From Sclerotinia nivalis (taxonomy: Eukaryota > Ascomycota > Leotiomycetes > Helotiales > Sclerotiniaceae): a DNA stretch of 64,000 nt. Shown in pieces: positions 45,569-58,378 of this stretch. Position 1 is the first letter of the stretch. Each line of letters opens with the position of its first letter. The notes under the pieces were generated by a model. It saw nothing but the letters and a program-made list of their open reading frames with translations, had not been told where the DNA came from and did not search any database. Location of the stretch: NCBI GenBank assembly GCA_029531795.1, contig JAPEIS010000003.1, positions 2,480,001 to 2,544,000 of the forward strand. Direction: 5' to 3'. The translations under genes were made by a program, and so were the position numbers.

Positions 45569-45939
45569 TGTCACGGGGTCCCCGTATAGGATATACGGAG
45601 ACCGCCGGATTTCCGATCCATGAGGATCGGTCCTTGGATAAGTGTAGGTTAGCCCCCGTCGGGGCTAGCGCTATACACAAATGTATTTAAAAGATTGTTT
45701 TTATTGTAGAATCGTAGCTCCTTGAGCTATGTGTCACGATTCGAAGATTATGTAAGTCGATCACGTGCTTGTAACTAGTATATATATAACCCTTTCGGGG
45801 TTATCGATCTTTCACTCTCTAGTTATAGATTCTAAGGATAATTGAACCCTGGTTTTCCAGCTCTTTACGGCGATTGTGTCACACTATGTTTTATTAATAA
45901 AAGTTGTACCTGTTATCCTGCCTGTCGCCTCCGTGATAT
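45569..45939. mobile_element. Solo LTR-like relic, copy 1
   Basis: Starts TGTCACGGGGTCCCCG and ends CCTCCGTGATA, so the terminal TGTCACGG/CCGTGA(C/T)A pair is near-perfect; the single mismatch is a C-to-T change in CpA context. Contains the hairpins TAGCCCCCGTCGGGGCTA (45650) and AACCCTTTCGGGGTT. It has LTR-like features (TATATATAA near 45780, AATAAAAG near 45896). No internal coding region or clear target duplication is visible. Confidence 0.65.
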
Positions 45940-45942
45940 CGG

Positions 45943-46102
45943 CCTTCGGATAAGTGTAGGTTAGCCCCCGTTGTGCCAGCACTACATACAAATGTATTTA
46001 AAAGATTGTTCTTGCTGTAGAATCGTAGCTCCTTGAGCTATATTTTATATAATAAAAGAGATACCTATTATTCCTGTTGCCCTACCCGCCTGCACCGTGA
46101 TA
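45943..46102. mobile_element. Truncated second LTR copy in tandem
   Basis: GCCTTCGGATAAGTGTAGGT and the following ~90 bp repeat the segment at 45631-45731 (ATGTATTTAAAAGATTGTT, GTAGAATCGTAGCTCCTTGA). The copy lacks the LTR 5' end and the middle (GTGTCACGATT...CACACTATG) and ends GCACCGTGATA like copy 1. Confidence 0.65.
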
Positions 46103-46560
46103 TATTGTATCAAAAATAAAATTCTTCAATAATAATTATATATTTTAATATACTTAAACGAGTATTTAGCAAAGTCCGGGCTCGGAATTTGATATAAATC
46201 TAAATATTCAAATTTTAAACCATTAGAGTAATTTGATTGCAGTCGTTAAATATCCGTCTGAGTATAATGATATGATGAATATTCAAATCGGTAAAGAGAC
46301 AATTCGTTTTCCGGGGATATTCTCGGCCTTTTGTACGAGCCGATTATTAATCACAACTAAGGACTCGTAATCTAACCTTTCATACTACAAAAACACACCT
46401 ATGAACTTTATTTTTGAAATATCACGTATAACCTTTTAAAATTCTTCGAATTGAATACAGATCTTGAAAAAGTTAAAGAAATTAGAAAATAATAATAGTA
46501 AAATAATTACAAGAATCAGGGCTTTCAAATGATATATATTATTCCTCCGGAGGACGAGTT
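46100..46560. other. AT-rich gene-free tract
   Basis: Continuous AT-rich sequence directly after the LTR relics, with many TpA dinucleotides and no open frame. Compatible with repeat-induced point mutation of an older insertion; composition was judged by eye. Confidence 0.45.
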
Positions 46561-46864
46561 GCGAGGTAGGTTTTGAGGTGCTTTAAAAAATCATTTGAGG
46601 AGTGGCAGCGATGCGAATTATTTTCGGCACCGAGGGGCTGGACTCAAAACTCGTATATGTATGTGCTAACAACAATGCAATACCGGTTGGGTGGGTAACC
46701 TTATGTATAATTTTTGTCTATTAAGTACCCTAAGTGATTACTATACGAATCCAATTTTGTAATTACTGTAATTACTGTAACGCCTGCAGCCCATAAGCGC
46801 CTCATCCATAAGGTATTACCTGGTTATCATTACGCCTATAAACATCAATTTCAATTTGTCTTGT

Positions 46865-48704
46865 CTATCTCCGCCTCCGCTTCAGTTCCCAGTTGATATC
46901 TTCATATTCATCTTCTAGCTCCTCAGGAATAACCGACTCTTCTTCCATAACCCCGAGGGGTAATTCCGGTTTGACGGATTCTGTGATCAGGTCTTCCTCT
47001 GACGATAATGCTTTCTCAATACCTTTGTCGCCAAGAAGGAAATCACCAAAGTATTTGATAACATTGAATACTTCCTCTCCAGTAGGAACAATGTTCTCCT
47101 TTGGCAGCAAGAATCCATAACTTCCTGTATCTCTTAGCTTAATTTGATAGCTATATCGTACTCGTAATTCGTGATAAAACCAATCAATAGCGGAACCTCC
47201 TCCCATTTCCATTCTAGATGTCGATGCGTGGCCTGGGATTTTCGAGGAGACGGCGCCTTCACAAGCAGAAGCAACAGTATATTGTTCTCCACTAGATATT
47301 CTGATAGCCTTTGCAAGTCCCATACCAAGTTCTTCCAGATTTTCCAGACTAGGTGGATCGGCTAAACAGGAATAAGAATAAGGATATAAAACTTGCTGGG
47401 AATACGAATGTAAATCCAAGAAACCAACAAAATGTACATTATTGTTCTCGGTCTCATTCTTGGCCCACTCTGCAAATCTATGAGATTCAACAGCCTGGAA
47501 AGGTGCATCTCCTGGGTAACTCTCGGAACAAGGGTTAGTTTGAGTCGATGAACCCCATTCAAAGCCAAATCCACGGTCTAGATCAAGACCTCGACAGAAT
47601 CGGAGATTGGTCTGTTGTCTGTTTTTGCGCCATAAACGGTCGTTCTCCCAGGTATACACATATCCATCAACGTTAATAGTAGGAATAAGGACGAAATCGA
47701 ATTCCTGGAGAAGTTTTGTGATAGCAGGCGATTTCCCATAAGAAGTAATCAAAGACCAAGCAGCATATGTCACGGAGCTAACTGATATCCATTCTCGAGC
47801 ATGAAATCCACCAGATAAGATAATAGTTTTCCGTGGCTTGGTTGCTTCTGAAGGTAGATTTGGGGATACACCAATCCTTAAAGCTGGGATATCGCGACCC
47901 TCATAAGAAATTCCAATGTTGATCATTCGAACATGTGTTGAGAACATGGAAGACATGAGGCGCATCCATGGTATAATGACAGATAGTGGCTGATAGTTTT
48001 GAAAGAATATATTGTCCGCACCTTCGACCTTACTAGTTCCCAAAGCTGGAGTGAATGCCCTTTCAACATGTTTCGAAGGAAAGGCTGCATCTGCATATGC
48101 CATCGATGGGTAGGATTGATAAATACTTTTCGCCAAGTCAGGCATCAGATGGGAGTATGCAGTTTGTAGAGATTTGGGTAAAAGTCCGAGTAAAGAGGGA
48201 ACCTATTCCAGCAATTAGCATTGTGACAGCAACAACGATGATTTGACATACATCATCTTCCCTCAAACGAATGTCCGCCCAATTGCTTGTAAATTCCCAA
48301 ACATCCAAGAAAAGTGTATCTGCCGCCTCAGCCAATGCCTGTTCTTCCGCCGGGGTAGTGAGATTGAATCGAAGAACTACATCGCCGCCATATTTTGCCA
48401 GTAAAGTCGCTGGAAGTTTAGCATTGGCAGGTCGCGCAACACTTCCTGGAACATCGGGTTTCTTTGCGACCTTCGGAGGAAGACCAAATATCTTCTCTAT
48501 CGCAGTATCACATAACCAGGTCAATTGGGGAATCACATTGCGGTATTTAATGCCCGATTGTTCCTGTGTAGGATATCGCGGGGTTACAGGTGACAATTGA
48601 GCATGACCATCTGTAGTCCAAGGTACTGCGATGGCATGCGGGACACAGAAGATAATTGCAACAAGGAGAATCAGCAGTGATAATTTCGAGTGCGATTGCG
48701 ACAT
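46865..48704 (-). CDS. ECM14: ECM14: inactive metallocarboxypeptidase-like protein (M14 pseudoenzyme)
   Basis: Two exons on the minus strand: 48704-48252 and 48202-46865 (596 aa), intron GTATGT...ATAG in phase 0. A signal peptide ([19 protein letters not shown]) and a propeptide region (about 25-170) precede the M14 domain. The zinc ligands are kept: H285 and E288 (GGFHAREWI) and H416 (LDLHSYSQ). However, the general base Glu of active carboxypeptidases (ELRDTG) is Lys here, K506 in YQIKLRDTG. The substrate-binding Asn-Arg of the ANRNW-type motif is DLDRG. These replacements are the defining ECM14 signature, so the protein should not be an active peptidase. Yeast ECM14 is linked to cell-wall organisation and vacuolar or secretory localisation. 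The C-terminus is acidic and ends in an Arg run. An in-frame ATG at 48743 would add 13 residues. Confidence 0.92.
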
Positions 48705-49036
48705 AATTAATTTCGCATTGGGAGATGTAGGGAATGTAGTCAAACAATGAAGGTTATGAGTTCTATGAGTCGCGCTTAGAATTATATAGTGGGTGGGTGA
48801 GCCTGTCTGTCAAGGCCAAAGGTTGCCGCCTAGGTAGATGAATTTCACAGACACTATTTTTGCTTTTTACCGATAAAAGAAAACGAGGGATACAATATCA
48901 ACTTGACGTTTCACTATGTGACTTCCACAGCAACCAAACTTTACTATTGAATAATCATTTCCAAAGAAAAGATACTGTGTTCTCAAACTCTATATACTAT
49001 CAACAAAACACATCACAAAGCCTCTGCGGCGTTACA
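48705..49036. other. Short spacer upstream of ECM14
   Basis: Promoter region of ECM14; nothing else identified. Confidence 0.4.
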
Positions 49037-49372
49037 CTAGTGACCTGTAAATATCAGTAACCTTACCGTATGAACCAAAAGAATCCACCAAATACCCACC
49101 ATAGAATTTTCCTCTAGTATCTTCACCTCGGACGGCGTAGGGTGGAGCGTCCAAAACATTATACCAATAACTGTTGATATTTGTGTGTGTAATTTCGTTA
49201 CTGATTGAGGTCCGAAAGATTCGAGGAGTTGTTGAAGAGGATGTGTTCCATCTGAAGGGAAGCCGTCTTCTGGGTATACCACGTATGGTATCGCGGATCT
49301 AGCGTTCCTGTCGTCTTCTCTCCCTTCATCATTGATTTCTTTCGGGCGCTGCGTTTCCGAGGTCAAAGTCAT
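49037..49372 (-). CDS. Small hypothetical ORF (111 aa), doubtful
   Basis: Starts MTLTSETQRPKEINDEG. A polar acidic N-terminus is followed by YVVYPEDGFPSDGTHPLQQL and a C-terminal hydrophobic stretch GIWWILLVHTVRLLIF that could be a membrane segment. The amino-acid composition is more protein-like than most shadow frames in the window. A GTAAGG donor overlaps the last codons, so the C-terminus may continue in another exon, but I found no matching acceptor exon. No family recognised. Confidence 0.35.
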   Translation of the reverse strand: MTLTSETQRPKEINDEGREDDRNARSAIPYVVYPEDGFPSDGTHPLQQLLESFGPQSVTKLHTQISTVIGIMFWTLHPTPSEVKILEENSMVGIWWILLVHTVRLLIFTGH

Positions 49373-50911
49373 AGTAACGTAGGTAGTTTTAGTTGTAAGG
49401 CTGGCTGGTTATCAAAATCAAAACTGGTTGCAAAGTGACCCACGGTAGAGGAAGTGTGGTGATTCTTTATCATAATATTATTGATTTTAACTAGAAAGGT
49501 ACACAATAGGTACGTAAGCTTGAGCTGAGATTCGTGTCTGTAAAAAGCTACACTGGAGATGGGAATGATAATGCCCGTCTACAAAGCTTACTGGGAGCTG
49601 GTTTTGGATATCTTATCAAAAATCGCTCTTATGAGCTGAGCGTTTATTGTCACTTTATCCAAGATATTCTTTATTCATCTGAGGATTAAGCTGTTATCAT
49701 CTTATCTCTTAATCGTCGGAGAGTTCGTAGGCATATTAGTTTAAACTTAATGTGACTTCTAGTATATTTTTGTAGACATCTAAGCCGAATATAATCTCCA
49801 TATAACAAGTTTACGTCAGTAGAATACTCCTTACCTACCTACTAGTTCTCGCATGATTCCTTACGTAGATCAAATATTCAGCAGTTGACGTTGGCAAAAA
49901 TTGACTGGCTGAAGGAACGCTTATGAAGTGGGAGAAGACCCTGGCCATCAATGTCCTATTGAAAGCCAAGAAATGTGTCGTAAGTTGAGAATGGCTCGTC
50001 TTAATGGATAATTTGATAACCAGCTGGGAGAATCGGAACGAATGGGTTATTGCTGCTTTGGCCAATTGGATGGTAATAACGCTTTGATACGTATACGACT
50101 ACCTTGCTTTACTTCCTTGCTTTGCTTGCTTGCTTGCTTGGTGGTTCTCCTCTTCCGTCTCATACAACGGGAGAGGGGTAAGCAGTTTATCATGAGAGAA
50201 TTGCTGGGCTGATGTGAGGAAAATGCAAATGGTGCGAAAGATTCTTCCTCCAAGTGCTTTTGACAAAATATATGAGCGCTACTCACAAGGTACGGTAAGT
50301 TTCCACGTTGCAGATCATCTAAAGCTTTAGAACATTCCAAATCAATAGAAGCTCGAGGGCCATTCAACCGAGTGCACACTGATCTAAAAATATATTGACT
50401 TTTGACCTTCCAGAAAAACGGTGGCCCCATCCAGACAAGACTATCACTCGCTATCGATGACCATGTTCAAGGAAATTGCATATTGGAAGAATCAAATTTT
50501 ATTGACCCATATCCAAACCACTTGGATCACGGTGTAACCTGTACTCTGTGGTCATATGTACTGCAGAGTTGTTTTATGTTTCAGAGTATTCTCTGAACAT
50601 CTTTTCTTCTTTTCTAAAGGGGCAATGATCGTTGACGCCTCTGAAGCAGCAACCATTTTTAGCACAGCCTTAGAATTTTAGAATTTCACCAAGTTACCTA
50701 CTTTTAAACTTTTACTAAAAAAGTTTCATGTGTGAGTGGAAGTATTTGGAAGCTTGAGTGTTGTGTTATCGTTTTCGTTAGAACTTAATAATGCTTTTAT
50801 TATGATACAGATGAAGTTTAAATATATCTCTAGAATTAAAAATACAATCTAGATATAAATATATATATGTATATACAAATGCCCACGTACTCGAGTAGAC
50901 GATGCATATAA

Positions 50912-50978
50912 CTACCTACATACCTACATACCTACATACCTACTAGGTAGACCACTAGACAGACCACTAGGTAGGTAG
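50912..50978. repeat. CTACATAC repeat followed by ACCACTAG/GGTAG repeat
   Basis: Four CCTACATA units, followed by alternating GTAGACCACTAG, ACAGACCACTAG and GTAGGTAG. Confidence 0.75.
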
Positions 50979-51237
50979 TATCAAGTCCAAGATCTTTTAC
51001 CAGGTTAAGTTTTAGGTTCTTTCAATTCAAACCTACTAGCCCATCCAGGTTTGCGTCATTCACCTCAGGGGAAAAACTTGAGACTTCGTAAATTTTCACT
51101 CTAGATAAATACTGAAATAGAACTTCAATTCAATTTTGTTAAAAGATAATTTTAAATTTTTTATACTCGAGTCCTGTACTTGGTTCGTGTAAAGGCTTGT
51201 TTCGCCATGTTTTTTCAACCGAGTCGTATTTTGGTTT

Positions 51238-51330
51238 CATTTGAATTGAATTGAATTGGATTGAATTGGATTGGATTGGATTGGATTGGATTGGATTGGA
51301 TTGGATTGAATTGAATTGAACTGTTATTGA
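51238..51330. repeat. TTGGA/TTGAA pentanucleotide microsatellite
   Basis: About 16 five-base units in which TTGAA variants flank a pure core of TTGGA units; about 350 bp before the Sec7 start codon. Confidence 0.9.
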
Positions 51331-51684
51331 GTTGAGAGTAACTTGAGAACTCGAGTTGAGTTGAATTCCCATTGTAATTGTCTCTCCCATCTTTTCTCCT
51401 TCTTAGGTATGCCCACCAACCCCCCCGTTTGTACTTTCCTCTTATCCACTCATTACGATTTGAGCAACTTTCCAAGGATCCCTCCTAGCCTTTCAGCCTC
51501 ATACGAAGGGATAACAAGACAAGAAGACTTCAATCACAACACAACACAATACAATACATACCCCATACGTTCTTTTCCTTGCTAAATTGCAAATGTGATT
51601 TTATTTTCAGCTGAAACAGGAATAATCAATTGTTTCCTAATTATCAAGTTTTGTAGGATCAATGTTGTTCGATGTTTCTCCAAA

Positions 51685-54600
51685 ATGCCACTACTCCGTC
51701 GTCGTGCTGCTGCCAGCGATGCTGAAATGCGACGGCATAGCTTCTATCCCACTGATTCCAACACTCTAAATCCAATTCTCGATTCCGATCTTCCAGATGG
51801 CAGAGCGAGTGAACAAATGCCACGACGACCTTCACCTGGAGACTTCCAATCATTCGGGCGAACAGGGACAATGGCACCGTTACCCATGCTAAATAGACCT
51901 TCCACGGATTATCCTACATCGCTGCAGCGGTCGGGCACACCACCAATACAGGAGGAAACCTCGAAACATCGTCGCTTCTCTATGTTAAGGTTTCGACATG
52001 CTTCCGATTCACAATTGTCTACTCGATCGCGACTACAAGCCCAAAATGCTTCAATAGCTGAAGATGTTCCTCCGATACCTCATCGCAAGTATTTCCCATT
52101 GATGTCCTTCCCCGAGGTCTAGAGGCATTTGATTGTTCAACATCTAGTTCGACAATAAAAATTGCTTGCTGGGCCTACGTTCTTGGCATAGTGCTGACAA
52201 TATACCAGCCCCAGAGATTATTACCACGGCTCCGACCATGGATTTCAATGGAGGACGCCCAATCAAGAAAAAGTCGCGAGTTAGACTTCCTGGCCGTATT
52301 AAGTCGCCTGCTGTGGATAGCGATCGTGCGGGGCAACAAGAGCAACCACCAAGGCCACAAGAAGATACACTGAATATTGAAATGCTTTCGAAGAAGGAAC
52401 GAAGAAAAACAATGTCAGAATCGGGACCGAGTAATAAAAGTCGTGTTACTTTCGACGAACCAAATCGGCCAGTGACCCATGGTAATGGTGGCTCTCCTCC
52501 TGCATATGGAGACGAAGCATCCTCGGCATTGGCTCTACCAGTGAACAGACTTTCTGAGTCTTCAAGATCAGATGCAAGCTCTAATGATCATGGGGTTTAT
52601 GCAACGACCACTACAACCACACATACTGTTCAAACAACAACCACCTTCTTTCGTCTTCCTCGTCGGAAGAAGCCCGCTCCATTATTCGATCTTAGCCATC
52701 TTCCACAAAAGTCCGCGCAGCATGATGCTTCACATTCGCTTTCCGTTACAAGATACCCCACCGCTCCTTCATCTGACCCGGCTCGGGCCATAACCCCAAA
52801 GTCGTCGGATGACTTGACCCCGCATGGTTTCCAGTCTCCAATGCCCTCTCCGTCACATACCTCTTCGTCTCCCAGTGCTTTGATGAAGACATCATCTGGT
52901 CGGCCAGGTACCCCCTTATTACGGCAAGGTTCCGCTGCGTCATCTTCGAGATCTTCACCCACTCGTTCCCGACTGACATTGCGCGGTCGTTCATCCACTT
53001 TAAGCTCTCTGAGGAATGCACCAAATGAAGATGCTTTACCTACACCTACATTACCACCAAGCAGGACTTCTACATCCACTGGCAGGAAGAGTTTTGGCGA
53101 TTTGTTTAATCTTTCAGCTCGATTACGCCAGAACTCCGAACCAACAACTAATTCGGGACCTACCACCCCCGGATCCAATACTTCGAAAAACAATTCTATG
53201 CAATTGACTCGGGAAGAGCCTATTATTCTGCCTGAACGGTTTGATGATGACACACCCGCTAATTATTTGGTCAGGCTTGAAGAGGCTGTTAGTAGAGGTG
53301 TTGTAGCTAGTGTCTTGTCAAAAGGGACGGATCCTTTCTCCCAGGCTGTGCTTCGTAGCTATATGAGAGGATTTGGCTTTTTTGGGGATCCAATGGATAT
53401 GGCCATACGAAAGTTGCTTATGGAAGTTGAGCTCCCGAAGGAAACTCAGCAAATTGATAGATGCCTACAAGGTTTTGCTAATAGGTATCATGAATGCAAC
53501 CCTGGCATCTATGCATCCCCTGATCAAGCTTACTTCATCGCTTTCTCGCTTCTCATTCTACATACAGATGCGTTCAACAAAAATAACAAACATAAAATGA
53601 CAAAGGCAGACTACATCAAGAACACTCGTGGTGAAGGAATTTTTGACGAGATCCTGGAGTGCTTTTATGACAACATTTCATATACACCCTTTATTCATGT
53701 GGAGGATGATCTCGACATTAATGGCGAAAGGATTATACCTCACAAAATGAAGAAGAAGTCGAAGATACTTCGTGGAGGCGGCGATCCTAATAAACGTCCC
53801 TCGAGAGAACCAGTTGACCCTTATACTCTAATTCTTGATAGCAAACTTGATACTTTACGTCCCAACCTCAAGGATGTTATGCATCTTGACGAACATTACA
53901 GTTATCTCGGCACTGCACCGTGCCTGAATTTACAGAATCTACAGAAGACCTTCTTCAAGACCGGTGTATTACAGATAGTTTCTGCCAGATCACGGCCAGA
54001 TGCTTTCATGTCAGAGAAAACTGTCACAAATCCCGAGGAAGCACAGGCTGGTATCGTGGATATTAAAATCACCAAGGTTGGTTTACTATGGCGAAAGGAT
54101 GCGAAGAAGAAGAAAACACGTTCTCCATGGCAAGAGTGGGGAGCTATTCTTACCGGAGCTCAACTGTATTTTTTTCGGAACACTACCTGGATCAAAAGCT
54201 TGATACATCAGCACGAGACTCATATCAAACAAGGTCATGATGGCAGCCCTGTAATTTTCAAGCCTCCACTGGAACATTTCAAGCCCGATGCATTAATGTC
54301 AACTGATGATGCAGTCGCTCTGGTAGACTCCACGTACAAGAAGCACAAGCACGCTTTCATCTTTGTTCGCCACGGAGGATTTGAGGAAACTTTCTTAGCC
54401 GATAATGAAGATGAGATGAATGATTGGCTTGCTAAGCTTAACTATGCCGCAGCATTCAGAACCGCTGGAGTTCGTATGCGTGGCGTGGTTGGAGGCAACT
54501 ACGAAGGCCAGCGTAATCGAGGTATCCGCAGATTGGAAAGCCAAAACGACTCCACAAAACTGATTCAAACGCCTTCTGGTGAAGTTACTATAGTCAGCGG

Positions 54601-56104
54601 AAAGATCGACAATAAGATGCAGGACGATATCTTGGCCGCCCGTCGCCAAATCATGCTACAAAAAGTAGCTGAAGCTGAAGAAAAGCTTACCATCGCAGTG
54701 AAACAACTAGACTCACAACTCCGAAATGCTCGCCATTTACAGATTCTAGCTCCAGTTCAACAAAAGACAAGAGATAATGTTTTATCAGCAGCAGCTCGGA
54801 TGGCCGCACAATTGAAATGGGGTAGAATGGAGATTTGGCGCTTGAAGTGTCACCGAGACATTTTGATTTTGGATTTGGATGAAGAAAAAAGCATTGAGGG
54901 AGGCTTCACGGAAAAGACAGAGTCAAACGGAGATACACCAATATCAGCACGATCGGCTCTTACTCGGTTACAATCTAAGGCAAGTAGTTTAACACCACGC
55001 AGCGCGCCGAAATCGCCGACTTCAGATTCCACAACTCGGCCTTCTACATCTGGTCAATCGCTTCCGCCGCCCGAGAAGGAACAAATGATGGATGACGTCT
55101 TTCACACCTCACCAAGCTCGAATCAGAAGGCTCAAGCATCCTGGGAACTTCCGCCTTTGACAAACGATGAACAGTCTCCACTCGAGCCTTCGATATCCAG
55201 TGTAATTCCTCCGAGCCCTGGTCTTGCCACTCAGCATTCTCGTTCCAGTTTGAAACAAGCTCCAACTTTGAGCTCCAGACCTTCGGATGATCCAAATCTT
55301 GATGCTGCAGAGCAATCTGTTCTTGAGCAGACTGGGTTGATAGATGCAGATGTGGCGAGTGAAGATAATAAAGACCAGTCAACAGACAAGGACAAGTTTG
55401 GCAAAGGCAAGATTCGCCGCAGCATACATCAGACCCTGCGTGAGGCACACGTTCCATCACATCATCGTGGTCGTAAGGGCAAGGACTCGAATTCGAGTGC
55501 TGGTATGTCGGATGAAGGTACTACAGATGATATACTTCCTCGTGGCTCTGGAAGCTTTGTTGTACACGGCAAAAAGGCTTCAGTCATCACATTCGGGACG
55601 GAGCTTCAAGCCATGTCACCGGAAGAACGTCTACGTCTCCGTAAACAGCCGCGCAGAAACTCAGAAGCAGGATCTCATGCCACTATTGATGATGACTTCC
55701 ACTCAATACTTGCCGAACCTGTCGAGCTTCGCCAACGCCATAATTCAGGTGCTAGCACTAGTACCGCAACTGCCAGAAGCTTCCGGGAATTACATAGGAA
55801 ATATTCTGCACAAAACCCAGAAAAATCTCCAAACCTTGCTGTCAATGTAGACGACGACGACGACGAAGCGGCAGTAAGTGTATCAGACGGTCGACGAAGT
55901 CCATTACCTCTTGTCGAAGACGAAAACGAGGACGAAGATTCAAGCAGTAATGATAAAATAAAATTCTACACACCAGAACCCTCGCCTCGTGGAATTGAGT
56001 TTGATGAGCGATCGCTAGTTGAACCAAATCAACAGCACGAGAATGCGTACATCGATCCAGATGAGCGATTACCAAGTCCTACTTGCGAAGCAGTTGGTGC
56101 TTGA
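51685..56104 (+). CDS. Arf guanine nucleotide exchange factor with Sec7 and PH domains
   Basis: Two exons: 51685-52088 and 52192-56104 (1438 aa), intron GTATTT...ATAG in phase 2. The first ~470 residues are Ser/Pro/Thr-rich and basic (disordered, HRRFSMLRFRHASD). The Sec7 domain is at about 475-670, with the glutamic-finger motif LPKETQQIDRCLQGFANRYH and motif 2 AYFIAFSLLILHTDAFN. A PH domain lies at about 755-890 (KVGLLWRKDAKKKKTRSPWQEW), followed by a coiled coil (about 930-990) and a long acidic/Ser-rich tail with a VDDDDDEAAVS run. This matches the Syt1/Sec74-type Arf-GEFs. It should activate Arf GTPases at Golgi or plasma-membrane/endosomal sites, with the PH domain giving membrane binding. 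The largest gene in the window; no lesions seen. Confidence 0.92.
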
Positions 56105-58378
56105 TATACCACATTTTACGAATAGGAATATCACTTTCCCACACATACACATAACATTTTTTATATTATTGTTTTTGTCTCTTTTTCTTCATATTTTCAG
56201 CGAAACCATAGCATAGCGCGCATGCAACTATTCTAACGACGATCCTTTATATATCCATTTCTTAGCTCGCGATGGGTTCTTTTTACAATACTTGAGATGA
56301 TTGATATTTCTTCGGGAAGCGAAAAGGGTGGGATTATTTTTTCGCAACAAATAAAAGTATTTGGTGGTTCAATTTTGATAGCACCATTTTAGTTTTTCCT
56401 TTTCGTTTGTTTTCTTTTTTACTCTTGCTGTAGTGGTTATTTGGCACACATACTTTTGAAAGATATTTACTGTGCTGTGCGTATGTATGTATACTAGCGG
56501 TTGGGAAGGATGGGATGGATGGTAGGAAGAATGGGAAGGAAAGGAAAGTGAAATGGCTTTGGGTCCAAATATATCTATGTGAAGGGGTTGTTTATGGTAT
56601 GGCACTATGGCAAGGTACCCCTGGATGGTTTTCGATGCTGAGCTTATTGGCTGGCTGGCGTTTTGGGGAATGTATTTGCTTTTTGAGACAGTGGATGAAT
56701 GCAGATGGAACTTGGGAGATGAGATACTGTTCTGGTTTTGGGTGTGGCATGATCGAAAAGGTGTGAGAGAGGAATATGGATAGAAAATACTGTCTTGATG
56801 AAAGCGAAAGTATGGATCGATGGATGGCTGAAGGGAGATGAGATAAGAGGTGAAGGTGAAGGCATAGGTGAGATGAGATGAGATGAAATGTGGGCATTGG
56901 TAGGAATGAAATTAATATCGCAGCAGACGCAGCAGAGGAGATAGAAATAACAATGAAAATCCTTAAATATCATTTTTTGCCTCTTTTTTTTTTTTACAAA
57001 TGTGAGATAGAGGAGTTAACTCTGTATGACGGGATGGATATGATGTAATGTGAAAACTGGAATAAGGGATATGAGATGAGATGAGATGTGAAGTGACATA
57101 ATATGATGTGACATGATGTGTGATGTGATTTAATATATTAGTCGTTTAGTTGAAGTGGAAATTAGTATAAATCAAGGTGGTGATATTCTGTATGTATTGA
57201 TGGTATAGTGAGTATTTGAAAGGATTTGGATATTGGAAGTGCGAGTATATGGAGGATGGGAGTTGATTTTGATGAGAAGAGGTGAAGAGGTGAAGATGGG
57301 GCTTGTGGAGGGGATTGGTGGAGGAGATTAAAGGAATATTGGTGAAGGGGATTAAAAGAAGCTTAATTAGTACGAAGGATTATGTGATTATATGACTATA
57401 AATTAGTTACGTATTAGGTTTCAACATCTCAACTTTCCCATAATATCTTAGATCTACAACGTTGAGAACTATTCAGGATTCGCAGACAGAGCAACTTGCC
57501 GGCACTTCTTAACGAGCGTAAGGCTGCCACGAAGGCTATTAAAATTTAGAACAGTCACAGATCCTTGGGCAATTTCGGACCGTAGAGAAGATAGAGCCAA
57601 GTACTGGGGCGGACAGTAGGTACGAGGGCACAGAAATGACAGCAGTAGTGGCGGCAAAGGAGCCTAATCAATGTAAAGAACCAAAAGCCATGTCTTGAAG
57701 CGGACGTGTGAATGTACATAGGGGCAGTAAAAGTGGTCGCTGGTCATGGAAACATGGCCAATCCCAACGCTTGTCGACGACCAGCTGAAGCTGCCTTTTC
57801 CAGCACATCGGCTAATCAAGCTGCTGGAACCGTGCATGAGATAATCGATCCTGAGGCCTTACAAGACATGTGTAACATTCCACGTAGCACAGTACATCTG
57901 CAGCCTCTTTCATATATGTTCATGTTAAACAGTTCTCTAAATCCCCATCATCATTAATCTTTGTCTCAAGTTTAACCCATCCCGAACGCTGTATATTTCC
58001 CGTGTATATCCTAAGCTTTATAGGTTACACCTTCCCTCCCAACTTGTTCCGTCGGACCAACTATATACAAAACACCGAAACCGTGACCGATCCAAACTAT
58101 TCTTCCTTGCTTTTCATGATCGTCCTTGGACTATATCAGAGGGTAGCCAATGGAATTCATTGACTACCATTGTTTGTAGATTATGGTTCACAGTGTTGAT
58201 ATATGATTTCTAACACATCCCACTACTTTTTGTCTTGCGTGACGTGGTTTGAGTGTGCAGGGAAATCCAAGCCTATGACTACAAACAGAAGCATCTGAAA
58301 TGGCTATAGGATATCAATTCTCTTACTGATATCATTATTCAGCTTCAATCATTTATGATCACAATTTGAGTAGCTATT

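Larger units (their letters stand above)
45060..46864. other. Spacer holding LTR relics and an AT-rich tract
   Basis: Includes the promoter of the epoxide hydrolase gene, two LTR fragments (45569-46102) and an AT-rich, gene-free stretch (about 46100-46560) possibly altered by repeat-induced mutation. No internal retrotransposon coding sequence was seen. Confidence 0.55.
49373..51684. other. 2.3-kb gene-free region with simple repeats
   Basis: No accepted gene; the 127-codon minus frame at 50047-50430 looks like noise. Simple repeats: CTACATAC (50912-50943), TAGGTAG/ACCACTAG arrays (about 50943-50978) and the TTGGA pentanucleotide (51238-51330). The right end is the leader of the Sec7 gene. 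Confidence 0.5.

Noticed and set aside
50047..50430. 127-codon minus frame (starts MGPPFFWKVKSQ)
   Set aside because: Contains a low-complexity TTKQASKQSKEVKQ section derived from a CTTGCTTG simple repeat; nothing family-like.
52630..53253. 207-codon minus frame inside the Sec7 gene
   Set aside because: Shadow of the Ser/Thr-rich + strand coding sequence; no domain.
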